This document shows, piece by piece, positions 18,416 through 26,663 of a stretch of 64,000 nt of DNA. Each line of letters begins with the position of its first letter. Position 1 is the first letter of the stretch. Source of the DNA: Arenibacterium halophilum (GTDB lineage: Bacteria > Pseudomonadota > Alphaproteobacteria > Rhodobacterales > Rhodobacteraceae); NCBI RefSeq assembly GCF_005938225.1, contig NZ_VCPC01000001.1:868001-932000 (forward strand), given 5' to 3'. The notes below the pieces were generated by a model that did no database searches, was not told where the DNA came from, and saw only the letters and a list, made by a program, of their open reading frames with translations. A program made the position numbers and the translations under genes.

Positions 18416-18435
18416 TGCTGTGTCGGAAAACAGCG
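18416..18435 (-). promoter_or_regulatory. Candidate lux box upstream of luxI
   Basis: GCTGT-N8-ACAGC fits the general LuxR-type box pattern NNCT-N12-AGNN exactly. It is centred about 51 bases upstream of the luxI ATG. That is close for a box centred at -42 from a start site, so the promoter geometry is unresolved and the neighbouring repeat is an alternative LuxR site. Confidence 0.5.
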
Positions 18436-18471
18436 GTAAGTGCACCGCGCGGTGGGTTTACCCGCGCGGCG

Positions 18472-19191
18472 TCACACCACGATCAGCCCGCACCCTATCG
18501 CGCGGGCCACCGCGTGGGTCGTGTTCTGCGCCCCCAGCTTGAACCGCGCGCTTTCGATATACACCCGCAAGGTATGTTCAGAGATCGACAATGTCTCGGC
18601 CACCTGCGCGCGGCTGTACCCCACGGCCAGCAACGTCATCGCATCGATTTCACGCGGCGACAGCGTCAAAGAGGCATCCCCGGCGCGGCGGGGTTCGAAG
18701 CTCAGCGCCTTGCGGTTGATGAAATGCGCTATCAAAATCAGATCCCGGCCGATGTAAGAAATTATCTTTTCCCAGGTGTCGTCATCCGAATTGTGGCTGG
18801 CCGTGAACAGTGCAAACTGCCCCGCCGGCCCCCGGATCGGCACGGAATACCCCTGGTTCCCGACGCCATGCACCAGCGCATCCGCAAGGAACTCGCGCGC
18901 GGGTTTCGAGGACCAGTCAAGCCGCTTCCAGTCCACCGGGTGGAACCGCTGGAAACACCCGATGATGACCGGATCGACGCGCAGATACTTCTTCTCAAGG
19001 TAGTGGGCGACCCATTTCTTTGAATAGGTTCCGCAGCCGTACTGATCGCCAGTACTGTCTACCCAGTGATAAATGACATGATCTACACCCAGTAGGTTGC
19101 GCAGATCGACGATAACCTTCTGTAGGTCATCACGCTCTCTGGTGGCGTCCAGTTGCGCTAGAAACCGGTCCAGATCTATCGTCGTTGCCAT
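18472..19191 (-). CDS. luxR: LuxR-family autoinducer-binding transcriptional regulator
   Basis: 239-residue quorum-sensing regulator. The N-terminal autoinducer domain (about 15-160) carries the expected aromatic/acid set: YHWVDSTG, WVAHYLEKKYLRVDPVI (W, Y and the D-P pair) and a downstream W. The C-terminal GerE-type HTH (about 172-232) reads LSPREIDAMTLLAVGYSRAQVAETLSISEHTLRVYI. The ATG at 19191 lies inside a small upstream ORF that overlaps by 62 bases. luxI follows 97 bases downstream of its stop, with its own candidate operator, so LuxR-controlled luxI expression is the likely circuit. Confidence 0.94.
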   Translation of the reverse strand: MATTIDLDRFLAQLDATRERDDLQKVIVDLRNLLGVDHVIYHWVDSTGDQYGCGTYSKKWVAHYLEKKYLRVDPVIIGCFQRFHPVDWKRLDWSSKPAREFLADALVHGVGNQGYSVPIRGPAGQFALFTASHNSDDDTWEKIISYIGRDLILIAHFINRKALSFEPRRAGDASLTLSPREIDAMTLLAVGYSRAQVAETLSISEHTLRVYIESARFKLGAQNTTHAVARAIGCGLIVV

Positions 19192-19345
19192 TCATACCCG
19201 TCCGCGTTTCCAGCGATTTGGACGCAATTTCGGTGGCGGCGATAAGTTGAGTATCATTCAACTGCTCGGCCAGCCGCCCGAGGTCATTGGCTAAGGCAAA
19301 TGTTTTAAGATCAGCCAGTACGTCCAGAATCCATTCGTTCTGCAT
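19130..19345 (-). CDS. Small ORF overlapping the 5' end of luxR
   Basis: 71-codon ORF starting MQNEWILDVLADLKTFALANDLGRL. Residues 1-45 look like two amphipathic helices (LAEQLNDTQLIAATEIAS) with normal codon use, while the tail after residue 50, which overlaps luxR in another frame, is polar and shapeless. From memory, similar short proteins precede luxR-type genes in other roseobacters, but I could not check this. The ribosome site is weak (GCGAG, 7 bases upstream). It would be translated just before luxR and could couple or modulate luxR translation, or be a small regulatory partner. No known domain recognised. Confidence 0.6.
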   Translation of the reverse strand: MQNEWILDVLADLKTFALANDLGRLAEQLNDTQLIAATEIASKSLETRTGMNGNDDRSGPVSSATGRHQRA

Positions 19346-19367
19346 GACAAGACTCGCTTCATAGAGG

Positions 19368-19383
19368 TTAACAACGAATTAAC
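19368..19383. promoter_or_regulatory. Candidate CtrA-binding site (TTAA-N7-TTAAC)
   Basis: TTAA-caacgaa-TTAAC matches the full CtrA consensus exactly. It lies 23-38 bases upstream of the small ORF that precedes luxR, in the likely promoter. CtrA and quorum sensing are linked in Rhodobacterales, which fits, but this is an AT-rich promoter stretch, so chance cannot be excluded. Confidence 0.5.
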
Positions 19384-19499
19384 AAAACTGTATCACGGCC
19401 CATCTCATTAGGGAATTCGCTGGTTTTTCCTCCCCCAAAATAGCGGGGTGACATTTTCCAACGCCTTGATTCGTAACAAGCGGGCCAAAAACAGCGCGA

Positions 19500-19531
19500 C
19501 GCCCGCGAGTCACGGTACCGATTCGCGGGCG
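19500..19531 (-). terminator. Hairpin downstream of ccr
   Basis: CGCCCGCGA and TCGCGGGCG form a perfect 9-bp stem around 14 bases that include the palindrome CGGTACCG. It starts 25 bases past the ccr stop. A T5 run follows about 8 bases after the stem on the ccr strand, so termination is plausible but not canonical. Confidence 0.55.
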
Positions 19532-19555
19532 CCTTAAAGACTGATATATGAATTC

Positions 19556-20842
19556 TCAGGATTTGGCGTCCAAAACCTCTTCCAAAGTCCGCAACCCTGT
19601 CTTTGGCGCCTGAACCAGAACCGACATATTCCCGGGTTTATGTTCATTGCGCAGCATCTTCATATGCGCCTGAGGCAGGTCGGCCCATGTGAAGACTTCG
19701 GACATGCACGGATCAAGCCGCCGCTCAAGCATCAGCTTGTTTGCGGCGCTGGCCTGCTTCAGATGCGCGAAATGGCTGCCCTGCAGGCGTTTTTGATGCA
19801 TCCACATATAGCGCACGTCGAATGTCAGGTTGAACCCCGAGGTGCCGGCACAGATCACGACCATGCCGCCTTTTTTCACAACGAAAGTCGAGACTGGAAA
19901 GGTCGCCTCGCCCGGGTGCTCGAACACCATGTCGACATTCACGCCTTTGCCGGTGATGTCCCAGATCGCCTTGCCGAATTTGCGCGCTTCTTTAAACCAT
20001 TCGGCGTATTCCGGGGTATTTACCGTGGGCAATTGTCCCCAGCAATTGAAATCTTTTCGGTTAATCACGCCTTTAGCGCCAATATCCAGAACGAACTGGC
20101 GCTTGGATTCATCGGAGATAACGCCGATGGCATTGGCACCGGCCGTATTGATCAGCTGGATCGCGTAAGATCCAAGCCCGCCCGAGGCGCCCCAGACCAG
20201 GACGTTCTGCCCTGGTTTCAGGTCATGCGGTTCGTGGCCGAACAGCATTCGGTAGGCGGTGGCCAGCGTCAGCGTGTAGCAGGCTGATTCTTCCCAGGTC
20301 AGGTGCTTGGGGCGCGGCATCAGCTGCTGTGCCTGCACGTTGGTGAACTGCGCAAACGACCCGTCAGGCGTCTCATAACCCCAGATCCGCTGGCTGGGCG
20401 AATACATCGGATCGCCGCCGTTGCATTCTTCGTCGTCGCCATCGTCCTGGTTGCAGTGGATCACGACCTCGTCGCCGACTTTCCAGCGCTTCACCTTGTC
20501 GCCCACGGCCCAGACGATGCCCGAGGCATCCGAGCCCGCGATGTGATAGGGTTCGCCATGGCCGTCGAACGGGCTGATCGGTTTACCAAGCGCGGCCCAG
20601 ACGCCGTTATAGTTGACGCCCGCCGCCATCACCAGAACAAGCACCTCGTGGCTGTCCAGCGTCGGCACGTCCACGACTTCCTGCACCATTGCAGTATCGG
20701 GTTCGCCGTGGCGTTCGCGGCGAATGGCCCAGGCGTACATTTGTTTCGGTACATACCCCAGCGGAGGCATTTCGCCCATCTCGTACAGGTCTTTCTGGGG
20801 CGCGTCGTAGGGCGCGATGTCCGAATGCGTATCCAAAGCCAT
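19556..20842 (-). CDS. ccr: Crotonyl-CoA carboxylase/reductase
   Basis: Key enzyme of the ethylmalonyl-CoA pathway: NADPH-dependent reductive carboxylation of crotonyl-CoA to (2S)-ethylmalonyl-CoA. The 428-residue product is a medium-chain dehydrogenase/reductase with the long insertion and acidic stretch NQDDGDDEECNGGDPMYSPSQRIWGYETPDGSFAQF typical of Ccr, the nucleotide loop VLVWGASGGLGSYAIQL, and GTSGFNLTFDVRYMWMHQKRLQGSHFAH near the end. Start is the ATG at 20842, seven bases after AGGAGG. It is monocistronic-looking, with a GTTGC/GCAAC palindrome 21 bases upstream of the ATG and a terminator-like hairpin behind. The ecm gene lies nearby on the other strand. Confidence 0.96.
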   Translation of the reverse strand: MALDTHSDIAPYDAPQKDLYEMGEMPPLGYVPKQMYAWAIRRERHGEPDTAMVQEVVDVPTLDSHEVLVLVMAAGVNYNGVWAALGKPISPFDGHGEPYHIAGSDASGIVWAVGDKVKRWKVGDEVVIHCNQDDGDDEECNGGDPMYSPSQRIWGYETPDGSFAQFTNVQAQQLMPRPKHLTWEESACYTLTLATAYRMLFGHEPHDLKPGQNVLVWGASGGLGSYAIQLINTAGANAIGVISDESKRQFVLDIGAKGVINRKDFNCWGQLPTVNTPEYAEWFKEARKFGKAIWDITGKGVNVDMVFEHPGEATFPVSTFVVKKGGMVVICAGTSGFNLTFDVRYMWMHQKRLQGSHFAHLKQASAANKLMLERRLDPCMSEVFTWADLPQAHMKMLRNEHKPGNMSVLVQAPKTGLRTLEEVLDAKS

Positions 20843-20862
20843 GCAAGCCTCCTGGGTAAACA

Positions 20863-20873
20863 GTTGCCGCAAC
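20863..20873. promoter_or_regulatory. GTTGC-c-GCAAC palindrome upstream of ccr
   Basis: Perfect 11-base palindrome 21 bases before the ccr ATG. A 13-base version (GTTGCG-c-CGCAAC) lies 22 bases before the mcl2 ATG at 32174. Farther upstream of ccr, TATTGCAATA (20920-20929) is a second palindrome with a TTGCAA core. Confidence 0.45.
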
Positions 20874-20976
20874 GCAGAATCACGGCGTCACTCAAGATGG
20901 GATAAGAGGCGTTAAGAAATATTGCAATAGTATGGCGACGTTTTTTGTAACTTTATGACCCAGCAGGTGCAGAAAA

Positions 20977-22362
20977 TTACTTTGCGCATGCAGAATGATC
21001 TCCCCCCTCCGTAATAAGGTGTTGGATCGAGTTGGCGTAGAACTCGAGGAGCGGCCCCTGCCCCGGCACGACACGGACGGAATCATCCACATCACTCACG
21101 ATGCCCCGTGCAAGGAACTGCGCGATGGCTGTTTCGGCCGCGACCGCACGACTGTCGCGCGGCAAGTGTTGAGTGGCCTCTGGCAAGGCTTCCATCAAAT
21201 CGCCCAGCTTCAATTCAATTTCAACGCGGGTCAGCGGCGCGTGCGCCAAGATCACCCGCGCCACCAATGGTACGGCCAGAACCGGAACGATCGCAGCGAT
21301 ATGCTGCATCAGCCGGTCGGCCAGAGCTTGCGTTTCATCTTCGGCGTCTTTCGGGTCAAACGCCTTCAGCGACACCGGCGCGCCAAAGCTGACGGCCGCG
21401 AAACCGAAACGACGATAACGCCCCGTCAAACGTAGCCACAGCAGGCGCAGCGCATTACGGGCCACCACGCCAAGGCCCGCGTTGAACCGATGGCCGGGAT
21501 CATTGGCCGCCGCCACCAGCGCGCGATCTTCCAGCACGCGGTCATAGTTCAGTGCCACCGGCACGAACACGACCTCGCGCCCGGAATTGCGCGCACCATC
21601 CACGATGTATTTCAACAGACCCAGCTTTGGCGGCATCAGGGCCCCGGTGCGCGACAATCCACCTTCGGGGAACATGGCCTGAGTCACCCCGGCCTCGGTC
21701 GCCATCTGGACGTAACGCGCCAGCACCCGGCGATAGAGTTCGTTGCGTGATTTGCGGCGTATGAAATAGGCCCCCATCGCGCGGATCAGCGAACTCAGCG
21801 GCCAGACCTGCGCCCATTCCCCTACTGCGTAGGACAGCGCCGATTGCCTTGCCGCCAGGTAGGTGACCAGCACGTAATCCATGTTCGAGCGGTGGTTCAT
21901 CACGTAAACCACCGTTGCATCGCGGGGGATCACCGCCTGAGTCTGCGCCAAGGGCTGGCCGATCCGTACATCATACAGAGCATTCGACAGGAACCGCGCT
22001 GCCCGGATGGCGAATCCGAAATAGGCCGAGGCCGAAAAGGATGGCACGATTTCCCGCGCGTACCTGCGGGCCAACTCGGCGGCCACGTTTTCGGGCATCC
22101 CCTCGGCCTGGGCATGTTCTTTCACCGCGCGCAGCACGTCAGTGTCGTAAACCAGCCGCTGAATCGTGTCATAGCGGCGTGCCAGCTTGAACGGCTGGAT
22201 TGGCCTTTCAAGGCGCGTGTTCAGCCGGGCCACCGCCCGTTCCAGCCTGCGACGAAAGAACCATCGCACCGAGGGAAACAGGAAATGCGAGGCAAAGGTG
22301 ATCGCCGCGAACAGCAGGATCAGCGCCAACAACCAGACCGGAACGGAAACCGTTTGAAACAT
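20977..22362 (-). CDS. Glycerolipid acyltransferase (PlsB/DHAPAT-type PlsC domain)
   Basis: Predicted membrane-bound acyltransferase for glycerol-3-phosphate or lysophosphatidate. An N-terminal transmembrane helix (VSVPVWLLALILLFAAITFASHFLF) is followed by an acyltransferase domain with VVYVMNHRSNMDYVLVTYLA (HX4D) and MFPEGGLSRTGALMPPKLGLL (motif III). The C-terminal 150 residues resemble the extra domain of PlsB-like proteins. I chose the ATG at 22362 (MFQTVSV); a TTG at 22398 in the same frame is possible. No strong ribosome site is visible for either. It is divergent from ecm and on the same strand as ccr, but separated from ccr by 134 bases. Confidence 0.85.
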   Translation of the reverse strand: MFQTVSVPVWLLALILLFAAITFASHFLFPSVRWFFRRRLERAVARLNTRLERPIQPFKLARRYDTIQRLVYDTDVLRAVKEHAQAEGMPENVAAELARRYAREIVPSFSASAYFGFAIRAARFLSNALYDVRIGQPLAQTQAVIPRDATVVYVMNHRSNMDYVLVTYLAARQSALSYAVGEWAQVWPLSSLIRAMGAYFIRRKSRNELYRRVLARYVQMATEAGVTQAMFPEGGLSRTGALMPPKLGLLKYIVDGARNSGREVVFVPVALNYDRVLEDRALVAAANDPGHRFNAGLGVVARNALRLLWLRLTGRYRRFGFAAVSFGAPVSLKAFDPKDAEDETQALADRLMQHIAAIVPVLAVPLVARVILAHAPLTRVEIELKLGDLMEALPEATQHLPRDSRAVAAETAIAQFLARGIVSDVDDSVRVVPGQGPLLEFYANSIQHLITEGGDHSACAK

Positions 22363-22587
22363 GATACCGCTTGTGACGCAAAGAATGTCACCGGTCAAAG
22401 GCTTGCAATACCGGCGACTCTGCCAAAACCCGGCCCCTTTGACACGGATTCATTTCGCACATGCAGAAAATCCGGTATCATACCCCCGCTTGATGCCGCG
22501 CCGCAGCGAATTGACAGAGGCACAATCTTTCAAGTATCAGGCCCTGTACGTAACAATATTTCGCACCCTTGATTCCGAGAGGCTCGT

Positions 22588-24555
22588 ATGTCGCAGACCG
22601 AAAAAGACCGCCCCTGGCTGATCCGCACCTATGCCGGCCACTCGACCGCGAAAGCCTCGAACGAGCTGTATCGCGGCAACCTTGCCAAGGGCCAGACCGG
22701 GCTGTCGGTGGCTTTCGACCTGCCCACCCAGACGGGTTATGACAGCGACCATGTGCTGGCGCGCGGCGAGGTGGGCAAAGTGGGCGTGCCCGTCGCCCAT
22801 CTGGGCGACATGCGCACCCTGTTCGACCAGATCCCGCTGGAACAGATGAACACCTCGATGACGATCAACGCGACAGCGCCCTGGTTGCTGGCGCTTTATA
22901 TCGCTGTGGCCGAGGAACAGGGCGCGGACGTATCGAAGCTGCAAGGTACGGTGCAGAACGACCTGATCAAGGAATACCTGAGCCGCGGCACCTATATCTG
23001 CCCGCCCAAGCCCAGCCTGAAGATGATCGGCGACGTGGCCGAATACTGTTACAAGAACGTGCCCAAGTGGAACCCGATGAATGTGTGTTCCTACCACCTG
23101 CAAGAAGCCGGCGCGACGCCGGAGCAGGAACTGGCCTTTGCGCTGGCCACTGCCATCGCCGTGCTGGACGAGTTGAAGCCGCGCATCCCGGCCGAGGATT
23201 TTGACACCGTCTGCGGGCGGATTTCGTTCTTCGTGAACGCCGGCATCCGGTTCGTCACCGAGATGTGCAAGATGCGCGCCTTTGTCGATCTGTGGGACGA
23301 GATTCTGGAAAGCCGCTATGGGGTGGAAAACCCGAAGCTGCGGCGTTTCCGCTATGGGGTTCAAGTCAACTCGCTTGGGCTGACCGAACAGCAGCCGGAA
23401 AACAACGTATATCGCATCCTGATTGAAATGCTGGCGGTTACCCTGTCCAAAAAGGCGCGGGCGCGGGCGGTGCAACTGCCCGCCTGGAACGAGGCGCTTG
23501 GCCTGCCCCGCCCGTGGGACCAGCAATGGTCGATGCGGATGCAGCAAATCCTCGCCTATGAAACCGACCTGCTGGAATATGGCGACCTGTTCGACAACAA
23601 CCCAGCCGTGGATGCCAAGGTTGAACAACTGAAGGATGGTGCCCGCGCCGAACTGGCGAACCTTGACAGCATGGGCGGCGCGATTGCCGCCATCGACTAC
23701 ATGAAATCGCGTCTGGTGGACTCCAACGCCGAACGGCTGAACCGGATCGAGGCGGGAGAAACCACCGTGGTGGGCGTGAACAAATTCACCACGACCGAAC
23801 CCTCGCCCCTGATGAGCGCAGATGGCGGGATCATGGTTGTTGATCCGGCGACAGAACAGGAACAGATCGCCCGGCTGGACGACTGGCGCCGCACCCGTGA
23901 CGACGCCGCCGTAACCGCCGCGCTGGCACGCCTGCGTGAGGCGGCACAGAAGGGACAGAACGTCATGGAGCCGTCGATCGCGGCGGCCAAGGCTGGTGTG
24001 ACCACCGGCGAATGGGCCGAGGAGATGCGCCAGGTCTATGGCACTTATCGCGGGCCAACTGGTGTTTCGGCGTCGCCCTCGAACAAGACCGAGGGGCTGG
24101 AGGATTTGCGCGCCGCCGTCGATGCGGTCAGCGACAAGCTGGGCCGGCGGTTGAAATTCCTTGTCGGCAAGCCCGGCCTTGATGGGCATTCCAACGGCGC
24201 CGAGCAAATTGCCGTCCGCGCCCGGGATTGCGGAATGGACATCAGCTATGACGGCATTCGCATGACGCCCGAAGAAATCGTCGAGGCTGCCATTTCCGAA
24301 AAGGCGCATGTGATTGGCCTGTCGATCTTGTCGGGCAGCCATCTGCCATTGGTTCAGGATGTCATGGATCGGCTGAAATCCGCCGGGCTGACAGATGTTC
24401 CGGTGCTGGTGGGAGGGATTATTCCCGATGAGGACGCAAAGCAGTTGAAAGCTATGGGAGTGGCCCGGGTGTACACCCCCAAGGACTTTGAATTGAACGC
24501 CATCATGAAAGACGTGGTAACGATAATTAATCCTTCGTTAGCGGCTGCCGAGTAG
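22588..24555 (+). CDS. ecm: Ethylmalonyl-CoA mutase (MeaA)
   Basis: Coenzyme-B12-dependent mutase converting (2R)-ethylmalonyl-CoA to methylsuccinyl-CoA. At 655 residues it has the methylmalonyl-CoA mutase-like TIM barrel (IRTYAGHSTAKASNELYRGN, GLSVAFDLPTQTGYDSDH, MNVCSYHLQEAGATP) fused to a C-terminal cobalamin domain with KPGLDGHSNGAEQIAVRARDCGMDI, giving the DxHxxG cobalt-ligand motif. The shorter length and the FDLPTQTGYDSDH context distinguish Ecm/MeaA from methylmalonyl-CoA mutase. The ATG follows CCGAGAGG. It lies about 1.7 kb from ccr, the preceding pathway enzyme apart from an epimerase not present here. Confidence 0.95.
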   Translation: MSQTEKDRPWLIRTYAGHSTAKASNELYRGNLAKGQTGLSVAFDLPTQTGYDSDHVLARGEVGKVGVPVAHLGDMRTLFDQIPLEQMNTSMTINATAPWLLALYIAVAEEQGADVSKLQGTVQNDLIKEYLSRGTYICPPKPSLKMIGDVAEYCYKNVPKWNPMNVCSYHLQEAGATPEQELAFALATAIAVLDELKPRIPAEDFDTVCGRISFFVNAGIRFVTEMCKMRAFVDLWDEILESRYGVENPKLRRFRYGVQVNSLGLTEQQPENNVYRILIEMLAVTLSKKARARAVQLPAWNEALGLPRPWDQQWSMRMQQILAYETDLLEYGDLFDNNPAVDAKVEQLKDGARAELANLDSMGGAIAAIDYMKSRLVDSNAERLNRIEAGETTVVGVNKFTTTEPSPLMSADGGIMVVDPATEQEQIARLDDWRRTRDDAAVTAALARLREAAQKGQNVMEPSIAAAKAGVTTGEWAEEMRQVYGTYRGPTGVSASPSNKTEGLEDLRAAVDAVSDKLGRRLKFLVGKPGLDGHSNGAEQIAVRARDCGMDISYDGIRMTPEEIVEAAISEKAHVIGLSILSGSHLPLVQDVMDRLKSAGLTDVPVLVGGIIPDEDAKQLKAMGVARVYTPKDFELNAIMKDVVTIINPSLAAAE

Positions 24556-24580
24556 CTTTACCAAAAACTTCGTGCCAAGA

Positions 24581-24595
24581 ACCGGATTATCCGGT
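24581..24595. promoter_or_regulatory. 15-base perfect palindrome between ecm and the H-NS-like gene
   Basis: ACCGGAT-t-ATCCGGT lies 25 bases after the ecm stop and 66 bases before the H-NS-like start. There is no T-run, so it is more likely an operator than a terminator. Confidence 0.4.
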
Positions 24596-24660
24596 ACTGA
24601 TTTCTATTACACCGAATTGTCGCTAATTGGCGTCAGCTCCGTAAATAGGAACTATGACAG

Positions 24661-24987
24661 ATGACCGTTAACCTCCAGGAAATGTCCCACAAGGAACTTC
24701 TCAAACTTCGGGACGATATCGACAACGAACTGAAAGCAGCCGAGAAGCGCGAGCGACAACAAGCGCTTCAAGCTGCAGAGGAAGCGGCGGCAAAATTCGG
24801 CTATTCGCTGGACGAACTCGCCGCTGCGGCGAGCGGAAAACGCGGCAAATCGCGGCGGGCCCGGTCAGCTCCGAAATTTCGTAACCCGTCCGATCACACG
24901 CAGACATGGACAGGCCTTGGCCGGAAGCCGCAATGGTTTCACGACGAAATGGCCAAGGGAACAGATCTCAAGCAACTCGAGATCTGA
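24661..24987 (+). CDS. H-NS/HvrA-family nucleoid protein
   Basis: 108-residue H-NS-like DNA-binding protein. The N-terminal half is a charged coiled coil for oligomerisation (LKLRDDIDNELKAAEKRERQQALQAAEEAAAKFGYSLDELA), followed by a basic linker (GKRGKSRRARSAPKF) and the C-terminal DNA-binding motif NPSDHTQTWTGLGRKPQWF, which corresponds to the family's TWxGxGRxPxW. This is the HvrA/Spb type of Rhodobacterales. AGGA lies about 10 bases before the ATG. Its own GC content and codon use look like its neighbours. Nine bases separate it from deoD, so the two may be one transcript. Confidence 0.92.
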   Translation: MTVNLQEMSHKELLKLRDDIDNELKAAEKRERQQALQAAEEAAAKFGYSLDELAAAASGKRGKSRRARSAPKFRNPSDHTQTWTGLGRKPQWFHDEMAKGTDLKQLEI

Positions 24988-24996
24988 TCGGGCCGG

Positions 24997-25707
24997 ATGA
25001 CCATCCACATCGGCGCCAAGCCGGGTGACATAGCCGAAACGGTTCTGTTGCCCGGCGATCCCTATCGCGCAAAATGGGCCGCAGAGACCTTTCTGGACGA
25101 TGTCCGGCTGGTCAACGAAACACGGGGTATGCTGGGCTTTACAGGCACCTGGCAGGGTCACCGGGTGACAATTCAGGGAAGCGGCATGGGAATGCCCTCT
25201 CTGTCGATCTATGCAAACGAGCTGATCCGTGATTTCGATGCGCAAACGTTGATCCGGATCGGGTCATGCGGCGGTATGCAGGATCATGTGAAAGTACGTG
25301 ACATCGTTATCGCAATGACGGCCAGTACGATGGGGTCTCCGTCACGATCCATCTTCCGCGAATTCGATTACGCTCCCTGCGCCGATTGGAGCCTTCTGCG
25401 CGCGGCTGCCAATGCTGCCGAAGGGTCGGGATCGCCGGTACACGTCGGCGGCATTTATTCGTCCGATACCTTCTATGACGAACGCCCCGACCTGAACGAG
25501 CAAATGGTACGGCACGGTATCTTGGCCGTGGAAATGGAAGCGGCCGAACTATATACCCTCGCCGCGCGATACGATCGCCGCGCACTTGCCATTTTGACAG
25601 TTTCCGACCATCTGAAAACTGGCGAGTCCCTGCCCTCGGAACAACGTGAGAAATCGTTTGCACAAATGGTTGAAATTGCCCTGAATGCTGCATTCACTGG
25701 CAAATAG
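24997..25707 (+). CDS. deoD: Purine-nucleoside phosphorylase DeoD type
   Basis: 236-residue hexameric-type purine nucleoside phosphorylase, releasing the base and (deoxy)ribose-1-phosphate. Motifs: [27 protein letters not shown] (phosphate-loop region), [51 protein letters not shown] and ILTVSDH with the catalytic Asp. Length is normal. It would act on nucleosides such as those a BMP-type importer elsewhere in the window could bring in, but that link is inference. A strong bidirectional terminator follows. Confidence 0.96.
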   Translation: MTIHIGAKPGDIAETVLLPGDPYRAKWAAETFLDDVRLVNETRGMLGFTGTWQGHRVTIQGSGMGMPSLSIYANELIRDFDAQTLIRIGSCGGMQDHVKVRDIVIAMTASTMGSPSRSIFREFDYAPCADWSLLRAAANAAEGSGSPVHVGGIYSSDTFYDERPDLNEQMVRHGILAVEMEAAELYTLAARYDRRALAILTVSDHLKTGESLPSEQREKSFAQMVEIALNAAFTGK

Positions 25708-25799
25708 ATCAAACGATTTTCGCTGACGAAATCTGCGGAATGAATTGTGCTCATATCGCACAAAATAAATTGTTCGATTACCGCACAATTCAGAAACAA

Positions 25800-25836
25800 A
25801 AAAGGCCCGGGGAATTCCTGTTTCCCCGGGCCTTTT
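25800..25836. terminator. Bidirectional rho-independent terminator between deoD and sdhB
   Basis: AAAAGGCCCGGGGAA and TTCCCCGGGCCTTTT form a perfect 15-bp stem with a 7-base loop. T-rich ends on both strands serve deoD on the plus strand and the sdh operon on the minus strand; sdhB stops at 25855. Confidence 0.92.
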
Positions 25837-25854
25837 GATTGAAACGATGTCCGC

Positions 25855-26634
25855 TCAGACGGCGCGTTCGACCATCATCTTCTTGATCTGCGCGATGGCG
25901 TTGGCCGGATTCAGACCTTTCGGGCAGGTCTTGGTGCAATTCATGATCGTGTGGCAACGATACAGCTTGAACGGGTCTTCAAGCTGGTCGAGACGTTCGC
26001 CCGTGGCTTCATCGCGGCTGTCGATGATCCACCGATAGGCATGCAAAAGCGCAGCAGGCCCGAGGTAGCGATCGCCATTCCACCAGTAGGACGGGCAAGC
26101 CGTCGAGCAGGAAGCGCACATAACGCATTCATAGAGCCCATCCAGCTTCTTGCGGTCTTCGATCGACTGGCGCCATTCTTTCGCCGGGCGGTTCGTCTTG
26201 GTTTCCAGCCACGGCATGATGCTGGCGTGCTGGGCGTAGAAATGCGTCAGGTCAGGGATCAGGTCCTTGACCACCGGCATATGCGGCAGCGGATAGATCT
26301 TCACGTCGCCGGTGATCTCGTCTAGGCCATAGATACAGGCCAGCGTGTTGATTCCGTCGATGTTCATCGCACAAGAGCCACAGATGCCTTCGCGGCAGGA
26401 CCGGCGGAAGGTCAGCGTGGGGTCGATCTCGTTCTTGATCTTGATCAGCGCGTCCAGAACCATCGGGCCGCATTTGTCCATGTCGAGGAAATAGGTATCG
26501 ACACGCGGGTTCGCCCCGTCCTCAGGGCTCCAGCGGTAAATCTGGAACTTGCGGACGTTGGTGGCGCCATCCGGCTTGGGCCAGGTCTTGCCTGTGGTGA
26601 TGCGCGAGTTCTTGGGGAGTGAGAATTGTACCAT
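25855..26634 (-). CDS. sdhB: Succinate dehydrogenase iron-sulfur subunit
   Basis: 259-residue Fe-S subunit of complex II, carrying electrons from SdhA flavin to quinone. All three cluster motifs are visible: [2Fe-2S] [22 protein letters not shown], [4Fe-4S] [16 protein letters not shown] and [3Fe-4S] [17 protein letters not shown]. The ATG follows TTAGGAGATAACCC. It is the last gene of sdhC-D-A-B, 29 bases after sdhA, and ends at the shared terminator. Confidence 0.97.
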   Translation of the reverse strand: MVQFSLPKNSRITTGKTWPKPDGATNVRKFQIYRWSPEDGANPRVDTYFLDMDKCGPMVLDALIKIKNEIDPTLTFRRSCREGICGSCAMNIDGINTLACIYGLDEITGDVKIYPLPHMPVVKDLIPDLTHFYAQHASIMPWLETKTNRPAKEWRQSIEDRKKLDGLYECVMCASCSTACPSYWWNGDRYLGPAALLHAYRWIIDSRDEATGERLDQLEDPFKLYRCHTIMNCTKTCPKGLNPANAIAQIKKMMVERAV

Positions 26635-26663
26635 GGGTTATCTCCTAACGCCTTCGATCGCCA

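Noticed and set aside
18440-18471. CCGCGCGG repeats after luxR as a terminator
   Set aside because: Arms do not pair into a continuous stem and there is no T-run.
22537-24342. 601-residue open frame opposite ecm
   Set aside because: Shadow of ecm; no recognisable protein features.
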